Below are positions 16,859 to 25,995 of a stretch of DNA of 64,000 nucleotides, piece by piece. The notes beneath the pieces are model-generated. The model saw only the letters and a program-made list of their open reading frames with translations. It had not been told where the DNA came from and did no database searches. Made by a program: the position numbers and the translations under genes. The stretch is from Deltaproteobacteria bacterium. GTDB taxonomy: Bacteria; Desulfobacterota; BSN033; UBA1163. The stretch spans positions 1 through 64,000 of the forward strand of contig VGRY01000004.1 in the NCBI GenBank assembly GCA_016875195.1, in the 5' to 3' direction. Positions within the stretch are counted from its first letter, which is position 1; each line of letters begins with the position of its first letter.

Positions 16859-19150
16859 ATGGAGAATACATACCGCTATATTGGCAAAGCAACTCCCCGA
16901 AGGGATGCGACAGAGATTGTTACGGGACGAACAGCCTATCTTGACGATTTGAAGCTCACCAACATGATCTACGGAAAGGTTTTGCGAAGCCCTCATCCCC
17001 ATGCCCTTATTAAGAAGATTGATAAGAGTAAAGCAGAGAGGCTCAAAGGAGTTGAAGCCGTCCTTACGTGGGAAGATGTTCCAGATTGGAGAGGAGGAAC
17101 CCCTCGCTCTACCCGTGTCCTTGACCGTAAGGTCCGGTATGTAGGTGACGCTGTGGCCCTTGTTGCTGCTACAAGTGAAGAGATAGCCACTGAAGCCCTT
17201 CATCTCATCAACGTGGAATATGAGGTTTTGCCTGCTGTCTTCGACATGGAGGAGGCGTTGAAGCCCGGCGCTCCCCAGTTGTATGACCAGTTTCCCGGAA
17301 ACGTGGTTACTCCCGGTGTTCCCTTTTTCGGACCCAAGAGCCTGCAAGAGGTTGTGATGGGAGACGTGGAGAAGGGTTTTGCTGAGGCTGACGTTATCAC
17401 CGAAGGGACGTTTGGCTATGAGAATATGCCGAATCCCCTTCCTCCTGAGTCTCCCGGAGTAATTGCCTTATGGGAGGAGCCGAACAAGGTGACGCTCTGG
17501 GTATCCAACCAAGCATCCTATATGGATAAGATCACCCTCTTTCATGTGATGGAGAGAAAAGTCGAAGTGAGAACCATCGGGGGCCCCTGTGGCGGCAGTT
17601 TCGGATCAAAATTCATGTCCTGGCAAGTCCAGTGCTATGCTGCCCTCTTAAGCAGGGCATGCGGCAAACCGGTAAAGATCGTCTTCAGCAAGGAAGAGCA
17701 TCTCGCTGCATTTACGTTGCGGCCTGCATCACGCATGAGCGCCCGGGTGGGTATGAAGAAAGATGGAACCGTCACAGCCATATCAGGCACCTGGGTGATT
17801 GATACGGGTTATTATTCCATGACCACGCAGTCACAGGTGGCGGTAGGTTGCGGTGAGGTTCAAATCATGGTTCGCTGTCCCAACTGGAACCTCAAGCCTG
17901 TGATCGTCTGCACCAACCGAAATGCATCAGGCATCGTGAGAGGGTTTGGCGGCCAGGAGTTGAAGTGTACGCTCATACCCCTGTTAAGCTTGGCCATGGA
18001 AAAACTGGATATCGACCCGCTTCAATTTCTCAAAAAAAATTATGTCAAACCAGGGGACGGGTACTTCTGGCGGGATGGCATCTGGTATGACTACAGGGGG
18101 GTAGATTTTACAAAAACAATGGAGAAAGGCGCTGAAGTATTCGGTTGGAAAGAGAAGTGGAAGGGATGGCTCAAACCTACCTGGGTGGACGGTACAAGAA
18201 GAAGAGGGATTGGAGTAGGGGTTCATGGAAATGCTGATATCGGTGAGGATGCATCCGAAGCCTATGTGCGTCTTCATCCAGACGGAACAGCCATGCTCTT
18301 TTCCTGTATTACGGAGCATGGGACAGGACAGAGAACAAACTTCGTCAAGATGGTTGCAGAGGTGCTCCAAATCCCCATAAATAACATCTCGGTGACCCCC
18401 TCTGATTCGTTGGTCAATCCCTATGAGTTTGGTCCTGCAGGTTCCAGGGGAACCTATGCCATAGGAAGCGCGATTATCAATGCGGCTGAAGATGCCAAGA
18501 AAAAACTCTTAGAGATTATTGCACCCAAGCTTCAAGCAGATCCTTCGGATCTCGATACGGTGGATGGATTCGTTTTCGTCAAGGGTGAACCGGGAAAAAG
18601 AATACCCTGGAGAGCGATGGGAGTCGATCGTACTTGCCTTGGTAGTGGACGTTTCGAACCTGATTATACATTGAGTAACTGTATGATGACCTTTGTAGAG
18701 GTCGAGGTCGATACGGAGACTGGAAGCGTCACCTTGGTGCGCGTGGTCAATGCCACAGACGCAGGAACCATTATAGACCCACCCGGCCTCGAAGGCCAGC
18801 TCAACGGATGTCTTGGATCGGCTGGCATTGATAGCGCCCTTTTCGAGGAAATGATCCTTGATCGTTCCACAGGTCATATGCTAAACGCCAACCTGATCGA
18901 CTATAAGTGGCGAACCTTTTCTCAGCTTCCGGTCATTGACAATGTGGTCCTCGAAACACGCATTGACAGTCACCGCTTTCATGCCGTTGGGGTGGGTGAG
19001 ATAGCGACCTCACCCGGTCCCTCTGCTGTGCTCATGGCTGCCTCAAATGCTATCGGCACCTGGTTACACGAATATCCGGTGACACCGGAGAGGGTGCTTA
19101 AAACACTGGGGAAGGTGACACCAAAAACCCGGAACGGAGGTGTGGCATGA
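16859..19150 (+). CDS. molybdenum hydroxylase, large molybdopterin-binding subunit
   Basis: The 763-residue protein has the aldehyde oxidase/xanthine dehydrogenase a/b hammerhead domain (about 15-125) followed by the Mo-pterin domain. Conserved blocks include GGPCGGSFGSK near 240-250, VRGFGGQE near 360, the GTGQRT segment near 490, and a C-terminal GVGEI block supplying the catalytic glutamate. It carries out hydroxylation or dehydroxylation at the Mo site. The ligase gene next to the operon suggests a substrate that is, or becomes, a CoA thioester, such as an aromatic or N-heterocyclic acid. That is inference. The stop overlaps the next gene's ATG by four bases. Confidence 0.9.
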   Translation: MENTYRYIGKATPRRDATEIVTGRTAYLDDLKLTNMIYGKVLRSPHPHALIKKIDKSKAERLKGVEAVLTWEDVPDWRGGTPRSTRVLDRKVRYVGDAVALVAATSEEIATEALHLINVEYEVLPAVFDMEEALKPGAPQLYDQFPGNVVTPGVPFFGPKSLQEVVMGDVEKGFAEADVITEGTFGYENMPNPLPPESPGVIALWEEPNKVTLWVSNQASYMDKITLFHVMERKVEVRTIGGPCGGSFGSKFMSWQVQCYAALLSRACGKPVKIVFSKEEHLAAFTLRPASRMSARVGMKKDGTVTAISGTWVIDTGYYSMTTQSQVAVGCGEVQIMVRCPNWNLKPVIVCTNRNASGIVRGFGGQELKCTLIPLLSLAMEKLDIDPLQFLKKNYVKPGDGYFWRDGIWYDYRGVDFTKTMEKGAEVFGWKEKWKGWLKPTWVDGTRRRGIGVGVHGNADIGEDASEAYVRLHPDGTAMLFSCITEHGTGQRTNFVKMVAEVLQIPINNISVTPSDSLVNPYEFGPAGSRGTYAIGSAIINAAEDAKKKLLEIIAPKLQADPSDLDTVDGFVFVKGEPGKRIPWRAMGVDRTCLGSGRFEPDYTLSNCMMTFVEVEVDTETGSVTLVRVVNATDAGTIIDPPGLEGQLNGCLGSAGIDSALFEEMILDRSTGHMLNANLIDYKWRTFSQLPVIDNVVLETRIDSHRFHAVGVGEIATSPGPSAVLMAASNAIGTWLHEYPVTPERVLKTLGKVTPKTRNGGVA

Positions 19151-21492
19151 GACCCTTCGAACACATCAATGCCCAAACCGTTCATGAGACCACCACACTT
19201 CTCGGGAAATATAAAGGGAAAGCCATACTCAATGCCGGCGGGACAGAAGTGCTCTCCATTCTCAAAGGGGAATATCTTTCGGATTATCCGGACGCCATCA
19301 TTAATATCAAGACCCTATCCGGTCTCAATTATATCAAGGAGGAAAAGGGAGTATTAAAGATAGGCGCCCTGACACAACTCTCAGAGATAGCGAAATCTCC
19401 TCTCCTTAAAACATATTGTGGGGCGCTTGTTGAAGCCGCCCATTCCGTGGCCACACCTCAGGTTCGAAATGTAGCGACGATCGGTGGAAATTTATGTCAG
19501 GATGTGCGTTGCTGGTACTATCGGTACCCCTTTAAGATCGGCGGACCTATTATGTGCCTGCGTAAGGGTGGCAAGATCTGCAATGCTCTGACCGGAGATC
19601 ATCGTTATCACTCCATTTTCGGCGCGGCAGGCATTTCAACCTATCCCTGTGCTTCAAATTGCCCGGCAAATATCGATATACCCTCTTATCTGAATAGAGT
19701 GAAAGATGGAAATTTGTTGGAAGCGGCAAAGCAATTGATGGACTTCAACCCCATCCCGGCGATCACAGGCCGGGTCTGTCCTATTTTTTGTGAGCCGGAG
19801 TGTAATCGAAGCGAGTTCGATCAACCCGTAGCCATCAGGTGTATAGAGCGGTCTTTGGGGGATGAGATTTTGAAAAGGATGGCTGAGATGTTTACGCCCC
19901 CCGAGAAGGAATCGAGGAAAAAGATTGCGATCATTGGCTCCGGGCCTGCGGGATTGACTGCAGCATACTACCTCAGAAGGTCAGGCTACCGGGTCACTGT
20001 ATTTGAGAAGATGGCAGAGTTAGGGGGGATGCTCCTGTATAGTATCCCGCCGTATCGATTGCCCAAAGAGGTGGTTAGAAAACAGATTGAAGCGCTGAAG
20101 GGTATGGGAATCAAGTTTGAGCTTGGCGTTGATGCAGGAAAGGATATTTCAGTTACCAAACTGGCGAGTCGCTTTGATGCTCTTTTTTGGGCAACCGGGG
20201 CCTGGAAAGAGAAGCCGCTGGGGATCAAAGGAGAACGAGTCGCCCTCTCCGGCCTTGAGTTTCTAAACAAGGTCAATGCGGGTCAAAGAGATATTCCGGG
20301 GAGAAGAGTGGCAGTGATCGGGGGCGGTAATGTGGCCATGGATGTTGCCCGGGCATTACGGAGAATGGGGGCAGAGCCAGTCGTCATCTACCGGCGGAGT
20401 CAGGACGAGATGCCTGCATTTGGGGATGAGGTGAAAAAGGCGAAGGAGGAAGGAGTCGAATTTGAGTTCCTGACGACGCCGATGGAGGCATCGGAAGCCA
20501 ATGGTAAGATATTGCTTAAATGCGTGCGAATGAAACTCGGCTCCCGGGATGCGTCAGGAAGGCCAAAACCCATACGGATACCGGGTTCAGACTTTATGGT
20601 TACGGTTGATGCTGTCATCAAAGCGATTGGGGAAGAGCCGGATCGTTCAATGCTTCCTGCTCCGTTTCGGCGAAAAGTGTTTAAAGAGACATCTTTAGTC
20701 CATCCATTGGGAAAGAACTTTTTTGCCGGCGGAGACTTTATAGCAGGGCCTTCAACGGTTGTTCAGGCGGTGGCCTCGGGCAGGGAAGCGGCTCGACTGA
20801 TCGCTCAATCATTAACCGTTGGCAAATCTTCTGTGAAGGGAAGTGAGTTAAATTCAGAATTTATTCCTCCCTCATTCGAGGCAGCACCCCGGGTCCACAT
20901 TCCTGAATTGCCCGTATCCGAGCGGATTAAGGGCATCGATCTTGAAGATACACCGGGCCTCAGTTTAAGAGAAATCGAAACAGAGGCAAAACGATGTTTC
21001 AATTGCGGGTGCTTAGCGGTCAGTCCCTCGGATATTGCCATATCCCTGATCGCTTTAGACGCAAAGGTCGTTACGACCAAGAGGACGTTGGATGCCCAAC
21101 ATTTCTTTGCTGCCAGTGCAACCAGGACAACGATTCTTGCTCCGGATGAGGTGGTCACCGAAATTCAAATCCCGAAGCCATTGGATGGAGTCAGGCAGAA
21201 CTACCTGAAATTTACCTTAAGGAGTCCTATCGATTTTGCCATCGTGAGCGTCGCATCGGTCATCACCGTTGAAAGGGGTCAATGTAAAGATGCACGCATT
21301 GTACTTGGAGCTGTTGCCCCAGCCCCTTTGAGAGCAACAAAGGCTGAAGATCTCATCAGGGGGAAACCCATCAATCCGAATACGGCTGCAGAGGCAGCGG
21401 AGTTATCCGTTGCTGATGCCATGCCGCTCAGCATGAGCGCATACAAGGTTGAGATTGCCAAAACCCTGGTTAAAAGGGCGATTCTTGGATAA
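19147..21492 (+). CDS. molybdenum hydroxylase FAD subunit with inserted GltD-like NAD(P)H oxidoreductase
   Basis: This 781-residue fusion starts as a normal FAD subunit: ILNAGGTEVL near 27-36, then ATIGGNLCQDVRCWYYRYP near 115 and a cysteine-bearing KGGKICNALTGDHRYHSIFGAAG near 140-160 that probably binds a 4Fe-4S cluster. At about residue 163 a complete GltD-type module begins: cysteine motifs CASNCPANIDIPSY and CPIFCEPECNR, an FAD GSGPAGLTAAYYLRR near 262, and a second dinucleotide motif GGGNVAMDVARALRR near 397. At about residue 618 the FAD-subunit sequence resumes (CFNCGCLAVSPSDIAISLIALDAK) and continues to the end. The insert would let the enzyme exchange electrons with NAD(P)H. No frameshift is seen. 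Confidence 0.85.
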   Translation: MRPFEHINAQTVHETTTLLGKYKGKAILNAGGTEVLSILKGEYLSDYPDAIINIKTLSGLNYIKEEKGVLKIGALTQLSEIAKSPLLKTYCGALVEAAHSVATPQVRNVATIGGNLCQDVRCWYYRYPFKIGGPIMCLRKGGKICNALTGDHRYHSIFGAAGISTYPCASNCPANIDIPSYLNRVKDGNLLEAAKQLMDFNPIPAITGRVCPIFCEPECNRSEFDQPVAIRCIERSLGDEILKRMAEMFTPPEKESRKKIAIIGSGPAGLTAAYYLRRSGYRVTVFEKMAELGGMLLYSIPPYRLPKEVVRKQIEALKGMGIKFELGVDAGKDISVTKLASRFDALFWATGAWKEKPLGIKGERVALSGLEFLNKVNAGQRDIPGRRVAVIGGGNVAMDVARALRRMGAEPVVIYRRSQDEMPAFGDEVKKAKEEGVEFEFLTTPMEASEANGKILLKCVRMKLGSRDASGRPKPIRIPGSDFMVTVDAVIKAIGEEPDRSMLPAPFRRKVFKETSLVHPLGKNFFAGGDFIAGPSTVVQAVASGREAARLIAQSLTVGKSSVKGSELNSEFIPPSFEAAPRVHIPELPVSERIKGIDLEDTPGLSLREIETEAKRCFNCGCLAVSPSDIAISLIALDAKVVTTKRTLDAQHFFAASATRTTILAPDEVVTEIQIPKPLDGVRQNYLKFTLRSPIDFAIVSVASVITVERGQCKDARIVLGAVAPAPLRATKAEDLIRGKPINPNTAAEAAELSVADAMPLSMSAYKVEIAKTLVKRAILG

Positions 21493-21555
21493 GTTCTTCC
21501 TGGTGATTCATTACAAGATAGAATCAAAAGATCTTTTAGAAACAGAGCAAGTTCT

Positions 21556-23151
21556 ATGTCAAAGATGAAATTGCTGAAAGAGCTGAGTCGGTACAGCATT
21601 GGTACTTATGCAGACATCATTTATAGAAATGCACTGCTTTATCCTGACAAAGAAGTATTTATCTATGGAAGAGAAAGGATAACCTTCTTCCAATTCAACC
21701 AGCGGGTCAATCGACTCATCCATGCACTGGATTCCTTTGGATTAAAAAAGAGGGATCATATCGGCATCCTCTCATGGAATGGCATTGAGGGCGCTGACGT
21801 CACCGGCGCTGCCATGAAAGGCGGTTTTGTGGCAGTGCCTTTTAGCCCGAGACTTCAGGCATCGGAGCTGGTAGATGTTATTAATGATTCAGAGATCAAG
21901 ATGCTCTTTGTTGGACCGGAACTTCTCGGCATCGTAGATACCATCAGGGAAAAAATAAAACCCGTCAGGCATTACCTTTCCCTAAAAGAAAGGGTTCCTG
22001 AAATGGAATCCTACGATGAGTTGATCAAGGGTTTTTCAGACGAGGAGCCAGAACCCCGGGTTGACGAACATGATCCTTTCATCATCTTTTATACGAGCGG
22101 GACAACAGGTTTTCCAAAAGGGGCAATCTATACCCATTATAAGAAGCTTGAGGAGGCCAGAACAAAGATTCTCACAGCAGGTCTAAAGCCAGACAACAGA
22201 CATGTGATGATCTTACCCCTTTTCCATATCGGGGGATGGTCCCATTTCTGGGCATTCTTCGTGATCGGTGCAACCAACATCATCATGCCCAACCGCTCCT
22301 TCGATCCAACGGCAACCTTAAAAACAATTAAAGAAGAAAAAGCAACCGATCTCCATATCGTACCCACCCATCTTGTGGGTCTTCTTTCACTTCCCGACAT
22401 TGAACAGTACGATTTAAGCAGTCTCAAACAGATCTGGTATGCCGCCTCTCCCATGCCGGTTGAGCTCCTGAGAAGGGGGATGGCAACGTTTGGCCCCATC
22501 TTCGGGCAGGGCTATGGTCAAACTGAATCCGGCCCCGACATTACGATTCTGCCTGAGGAAGCACACCGGGTGATTAGCAAATCGCTTGAAGAACAGAGGA
22601 TTCTTGCTTCATGCGGTCAGCCCTGTTTGGGGGTGCACACAAGGATCGTGAGCGATGATGGAACTGATATGGAACCTTTCCAGGTTGGAGAGATCATTGT
22701 GCAGAGCCGATCGATTATGGTGGGGTACTGGAAAAAGCCCGACACCACTGCTGAAACGATTGTGGATGGGTGGCTTTATACAGGCGATATGGGCTATTAT
22801 GATGAGCGTGGGTTCATCTATATTGTGGATAGGAAAAAAGATATGATTATCACCGGAGGCGAGAATGTCTATCCCCGGGAGGCGGAAGAGGTTCTGTACC
22901 AGCATCCCGATGTACTTGAGGCCGCTGTCATCGGGGTGCCTGATGACAAATGGGTGGAAAGGGTCCACGGGGTGATTCTGCTTAAGGAGGAGGCGAAGGT
23001 GACGCCGGAGGAGATCATTGATTTTTGCAAGGTACGAATCGCAAAGTATAAAGCCCCTCGAACCGTTGAATTTGTAACTTCCCTTCCTAAAAATACGCAG
23101 GGAAAGATATTAAAAAGGGAACTCCGGAAAAAATACTGGAACCTAAATTGA
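21556..23151 (+). CDS. AMP-forming acyl-CoA synthetase
   Basis: This 531-residue ANL-superfamily ligase has the phosphate-binding loop YTSGTTGFPKGA near 177-188, a GYGQTESGPD adenylate block near 317, YTGDMGYYDERG near 412 and the C-terminal KNTQGKILKRELR lysine motif. It activates a carboxylic acid with ATP and CoA; the acid is not identifiable. It follows the molybdenum hydroxylase operon by 63 bases on the same strand, so the two likely serve the same carboxylate, probably an aromatic or heterocyclic acid. The ribosome site before the ATG is weak. Confidence 0.85.
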   Translation: MSKMKLLKELSRYSIGTYADIIYRNALLYPDKEVFIYGRERITFFQFNQRVNRLIHALDSFGLKKRDHIGILSWNGIEGADVTGAAMKGGFVAVPFSPRLQASELVDVINDSEIKMLFVGPELLGIVDTIREKIKPVRHYLSLKERVPEMESYDELIKGFSDEEPEPRVDEHDPFIIFYTSGTTGFPKGAIYTHYKKLEEARTKILTAGLKPDNRHVMILPLFHIGGWSHFWAFFVIGATNIIMPNRSFDPTATLKTIKEEKATDLHIVPTHLVGLLSLPDIEQYDLSSLKQIWYAASPMPVELLRRGMATFGPIFGQGYGQTESGPDITILPEEAHRVISKSLEEQRILASCGQPCLGVHTRIVSDDGTDMEPFQVGEIIVQSRSIMVGYWKKPDTTAETIVDGWLYTGDMGYYDERGFIYIVDRKKDMIITGGENVYPREAEEVLYQHPDVLEAAVIGVPDDKWVERVHGVILLKEEAKVTPEEIIDFCKVRIAKYKAPRTVEFVTSLPKNTQGKILKRELRKKYWNLN

Positions 23152-23178
23152 GCGATTTTTTTGAAAGGAACCTGTAGC

Positions 23179-23199
23179 CGCTCCGTGTGAGACGGAGCG
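23179..23199 (+). terminator. GC-rich hairpin after the acyl-CoA synthetase gene
   Basis: CGCTCCGT and ACGGAGCG form a perfect 8-bp stem with a five-base loop. The following bases are only modestly T-rich, so it may be an intrinsic terminator or an mRNA 3' stabiliser. Confidence 0.5.
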
Positions 23200-23314
23200 C
23201 TTTCCTCTCGCTGAAGGATTCCATAGAAATGAAGGAATCATGGAAATAAAAATTTTCTAACACCACCATACGAGGTCTATTCAAGAAACCATCAAGTAAT
23301 TGTGGAGGTCGCTC

Positions 23315-24040
23315 ATGCCAAAGATGATTGAGGGAGTCTATTTCATTCAGGGGCAGGACGAAATGATGCCTGATTCTCACTCTTATCTGATCGGAAAACC
23401 TTCGTCTATGGATCTTTCCCTGATTGATCCGGGTCTCATTGGAAAGGGAGATTATAAGATTGATTCGATCAAGAAGATGGGGATCGAGCTGGAGGATATC
23501 AAGAGAGTGATCATGACCCATACCCATTTCGACCATATTGGCGCTCTCTCGGAGATTCAGAAGAGAATTCCATGGGCAGAGCTCTGGGTCCACCGCCTGG
23601 AAGGTGAACCCCTGGAGAACGGGGATGAAAGAACGGTCTATGGCATGGATATGTTTCAACAGGTCTGTCAGATGCAGTACAGGATAAAGTCGGGATCCTT
23701 TACCTTTAAGGTTCATCGAAAGCTTGAAGGAAAAGAGACCCTGAACATTGGAGGTATGAAATGGGAGGTCATCCATATTCCAGGGCACTCATCGGGCAGC
23801 ATCGGGCTTTACTATGCTCCTGAGAAGATTCTGATCCCAGGCGATGTCATCTATGCTGATCATGCCATTGGTCGCTTCGATCTTTTCGGCGCTGATGGAT
23901 CCGTGCTCAAAGATTCTTTGAAACAGCTTTCCGAACGGGAAGTAAACATCCTTCTGCCCGGTCACAATCGGGTTGTGACCAAACTGCCTGCCGGCTACAT
24001 CCTTGAAACCTTAGAGCAGTGGGGACCTTATTTAACCTGA
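23315..24040 (+). CDS. metallo-beta-lactamase-fold hydrolase
   Basis: The protein has 241 residues. The zinc motif THTHFDHIG (HxHxDH) lies near 68-76, followed by IPGHSSGSIGLYY near 150, PGDVIYADH near 175 and a final LPGHNRVV. This is the glyoxalase II-like branch of the fold, acting on thioesters or similar esters; the substrate is undetermined. Downstream of an acyl-CoA ligase, a thioesterase role is possible. The ATG at 23315 has TGTGGAGG seven bases upstream and is preferred to a GTG at 23300. Confidence 0.8.
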   Translation: MPKMIEGVYFIQGQDEMMPDSHSYLIGKPSSMDLSLIDPGLIGKGDYKIDSIKKMGIELEDIKRVIMTHTHFDHIGALSEIQKRIPWAELWVHRLEGEPLENGDERTVYGMDMFQQVCQMQYRIKSGSFTFKVHRKLEGKETLNIGGMKWEVIHIPGHSSGSIGLYYAPEKILIPGDVIYADHAIGRFDLFGADGSVLKDSLKQLSEREVNILLPGHNRVVTKLPAGYILETLEQWGPYLT

Positions 24041-24113
24041 TCCTCATTGGAAGCATTTCCCATATGGTAATGCTGGACGGTCTGGGATTTCCATAGAAAT
24101 TTCTATCCTGGGA

Positions 24114-24138
24114 AAAAAGAGGATCACATCCTCTTTTT
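24114..24138. terminator. intrinsic terminator, potentially bidirectional
   Basis: AAAAAGAGGAT and ATCCTCTTTTT pair perfectly (11 bp) around a three-base CAC loop, giving a U-run on either strand. It ends the 16.3-24.0 kb transcript. The palindrome ATAGAAATTTCTAT lies just upstream at 24093-24106. The remaining 175 bases to the next gene hold a TATAAT at 24173-24178 without a clear -35, and a small hairpin near 24184-24206. Confidence 0.75.
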
Positions 24139-24316
24139 AAATTCTGGTAAATCTCCTGACATTGGTGTAGACTATAATTAAGAGGCGGTGCGTTCGGGGA
24201 ACGGACCCTACATTTATTACGTTTGTATTAATTACACTGTAGAAGGGATATTGAGTCGGGAATGAAGCAGAACATGGATTCATCTTTGAAGGGGGGAGAA
24301 GGAGCGGAGGTGTGAG

Positions 24317-25306
24317 ATGAAAAGAGTCGTTCTCGCAATTCTGGCCGTCATTTCCATTGCCATCAGCCTGCCATCTTATGCGGATCAGGAAGGCAAAGAG
24401 ATTCTCAAAGCCGTTGTAAAGATCAAGGCAATCATACCCGAGGAAGCTAATTCAGCAAAGACACTGGGAACAGAGCGGGAAGGCAATGGAATTGTCATCG
24501 ATGCCAAGGGCCATATTCTAACGATTGGTTACCTCATTGTTGAAGCAGAGGCGATCGAAGTTACCCCTCAAGATGGAAGGCCTGTCAGCGCTACCTTTGT
24601 AGGATACGATCATGCTACAGGATTCGGGCTCCTTAAAACAGAGAAACCTCTCAATGTGAGACCGATGAAAATGGGCCAGTCCTCAAAGGTAAAGGAAGGG
24701 GAACCAGTTCTGATCGTCGGCTATGCAGGAGAGGATGCGGTTCAGGCAGCCAGGGTCATCAGCCGGAAGGAATTTACAGGTTACTGGGAATATATCCTCG
24801 ACGAAGCCCTCTATACGGCACCGGCCTTTGCCAGTTACGGAGGAGCTGCATTGATCGACAAGGACGGTTTACTCGTGGGCATCGGGTCTCTTTTCAGCCA
24901 GGTAGTCATCCCGGGATTCGGCGCTATTCCGTGTAATATTTCTGTTCCGATCGATCTTCTGCCTCCGATTCTGGATGATTTGATCACAAAGGGGCGCCCC
25001 CAAAAAGCCCCAAAACCATGGCTTGGAATCAATGCAGAGGAGGCGCATGGCCGGGTCTTCATCACTAGGGTGACGCCGGGAAGTCCGGCTGAAAAGGGAG
25101 GCCTGAAACCAGGAGACCTTATCCTGAGCGTCAAAGGGGGAGAAGTGAAGGGACTGACGGATTTATTCCGTAAGATATGGGCGCTTGGCAATGCAGGGGT
25201 AGAGGTTCCTCTGGCCGTTCTCCAGGGAATCCAGATCCGTGAGATTACGATTAAGTCTTCAGATCGTTACCAATCTCTCACGCTCAAGCCTAAAAAGATT
25301 TTATGA
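24317..25306 (+). CDS. exported HtrA-like protein with PDZ domain, catalytic triad lost
   Basis: This 329-residue protein has a signal peptide (1-22, cleavage near SYA). A trypsin-like S1C fold covers about 30-210 and a PDZ domain about 235-320 (PWLGINAEE...VTPGSPAEKGGLKPGDLILSVKG). Aligned to HtrA proteases, the His of ILTNNHVV is replaced (ILTIGYLIV). The Asp of the DxRTDLAVL block is replaced (DHATGFGLL), and the Ser of NSGGPL is replaced (SYGGAAL). All three catalytic residues are therefore absent, although the fold and PDZ domain are preserved. It is probably a periplasmic binding or scaffold protein. GGAGGTGTGAG precedes the ATG. Confidence 0.75.
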   Translation: MKRVVLAILAVISIAISLPSYADQEGKEILKAVVKIKAIIPEEANSAKTLGTEREGNGIVIDAKGHILTIGYLIVEAEAIEVTPQDGRPVSATFVGYDHATGFGLLKTEKPLNVRPMKMGQSSKVKEGEPVLIVGYAGEDAVQAARVISRKEFTGYWEYILDEALYTAPAFASYGGAALIDKDGLLVGIGSLFSQVVIPGFGAIPCNISVPIDLLPPILDDLITKGRPQKAPKPWLGINAEEAHGRVFITRVTPGSPAEKGGLKPGDLILSVKGGEVKGLTDLFRKIWALGNAGVEVPLAVLQGIQIREITIKSSDRYQSLTLKPKKIL

Positions 25307-25483
25307 GGTCAGAAATGCCCCAAGGGCATGAAGCGTGGCACTGATCAAAAGAGTCACTCCGGTTTTTTTATGGACCCCGAAAGGGACTTTAATCCATCGT
25401 AGCCCTGTGCTCAACTGAAAGAGGATGAGCAGGAAGTTGAGGATGCCGAGAAGCAGGATGATTGATATTCCCCCGATGTTCAT
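25301..25483 (-). CDS. small two-helix membrane protein
   Basis: The protein has 60 residues with a hydrophobic N-terminal helix (about 5-25) and a second near 43-58. A basic loop with conserved-looking His residues (GVHKKTG, LHALGA) recalls half of a heme-binding cytochrome b-like unit. That resemblance is tentative. An AGGAGGGA site is present upstream. It lies 17 bases downstream of the exported superoxide-reductase domain gene on the same strand and overlaps the 3' end of the convergent HtrA-like gene by six bases. Confidence 0.5.
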   Translation of the reverse strand: MNIGGISIILLLGILNFLLILFQLSTGLRWIKVPFGVHKKTGVTLLISATLHALGAFLTS

Positions 25484-25500
25484 TTTAAAATCCCTCCTCT

Positions 25501-25881
25501 CTATTCTTTAACAGAGATTTTGATGGTTGTTGGCCCAGTGCTTCCGTGCATATTGCAATGCGCCTCGGCAGTGACCTCCAGATCTTCAACTGCATTTAAT
25601 TTGACTTCTCTGGTGAAGACCTCTGCTTCAGGCCTCTGGCCTGAAGAGAAATCCCACCGAGCGATTTCCTTCTTGTTTGCAGTCACCTGCAGCCACTTGG
25701 TGTAGTGGAGAAAATTATTGCCTTTGTGTGTGACAGTCACCCGAATCGTCGTCTCTGAACCTTTTGGAACAGTCTGAGGAGCCTCGATCGAGGTAGAGGA
25801 TTTATTTGCAAAGGCAGAACGGGCATAAAGTGAATAAAAAGGCACCATCATCAGGACGAATAACAGTTTTCTCCTTGTCAT
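25501..25881 (-). CDS. exported class II superoxide-reductase-like (SORL) domain protein
   Basis: The protein has 126 residues: a signal peptide (1-25, MTRRKLLFVLMMV) followed by a neelaredoxin/desulfoferrodoxin-type iron domain. Ligand motifs are H-Y-T-K-W-L near 59-64 and C-N-M-H-G near 108-112, as in the His4-Cys iron centre of superoxide reductases. It lacks the lysine-bearing loop of classical enzymes, so redox activity is likely but unproven. Together with the following small membrane protein it may form a membrane-linked oxidative-stress unit. GGAGGTG lies upstream of the ATG. Confidence 0.75.
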   Translation of the reverse strand: MTRRKLLFVLMMVPFYSLYARSAFANKSSTSIEAPQTVPKGSETTIRVTVTHKGNNFLHYTKWLQVTANKKEIARWDFSSGQRPEAEVFTREVKLNAVEDLEVTAEAHCNMHGSTGPTTIKISVKE

Positions 25882-25995
25882 TGAAACACCTCCCCGATTT
25901 TTTAAATACTATTTTAACCCAACATTCGTGAAATGAAAATTAAAAAAAAGGAAAGGGGAATTGTCGTATCGACGAAGATGTGGAATAATTTAGTT

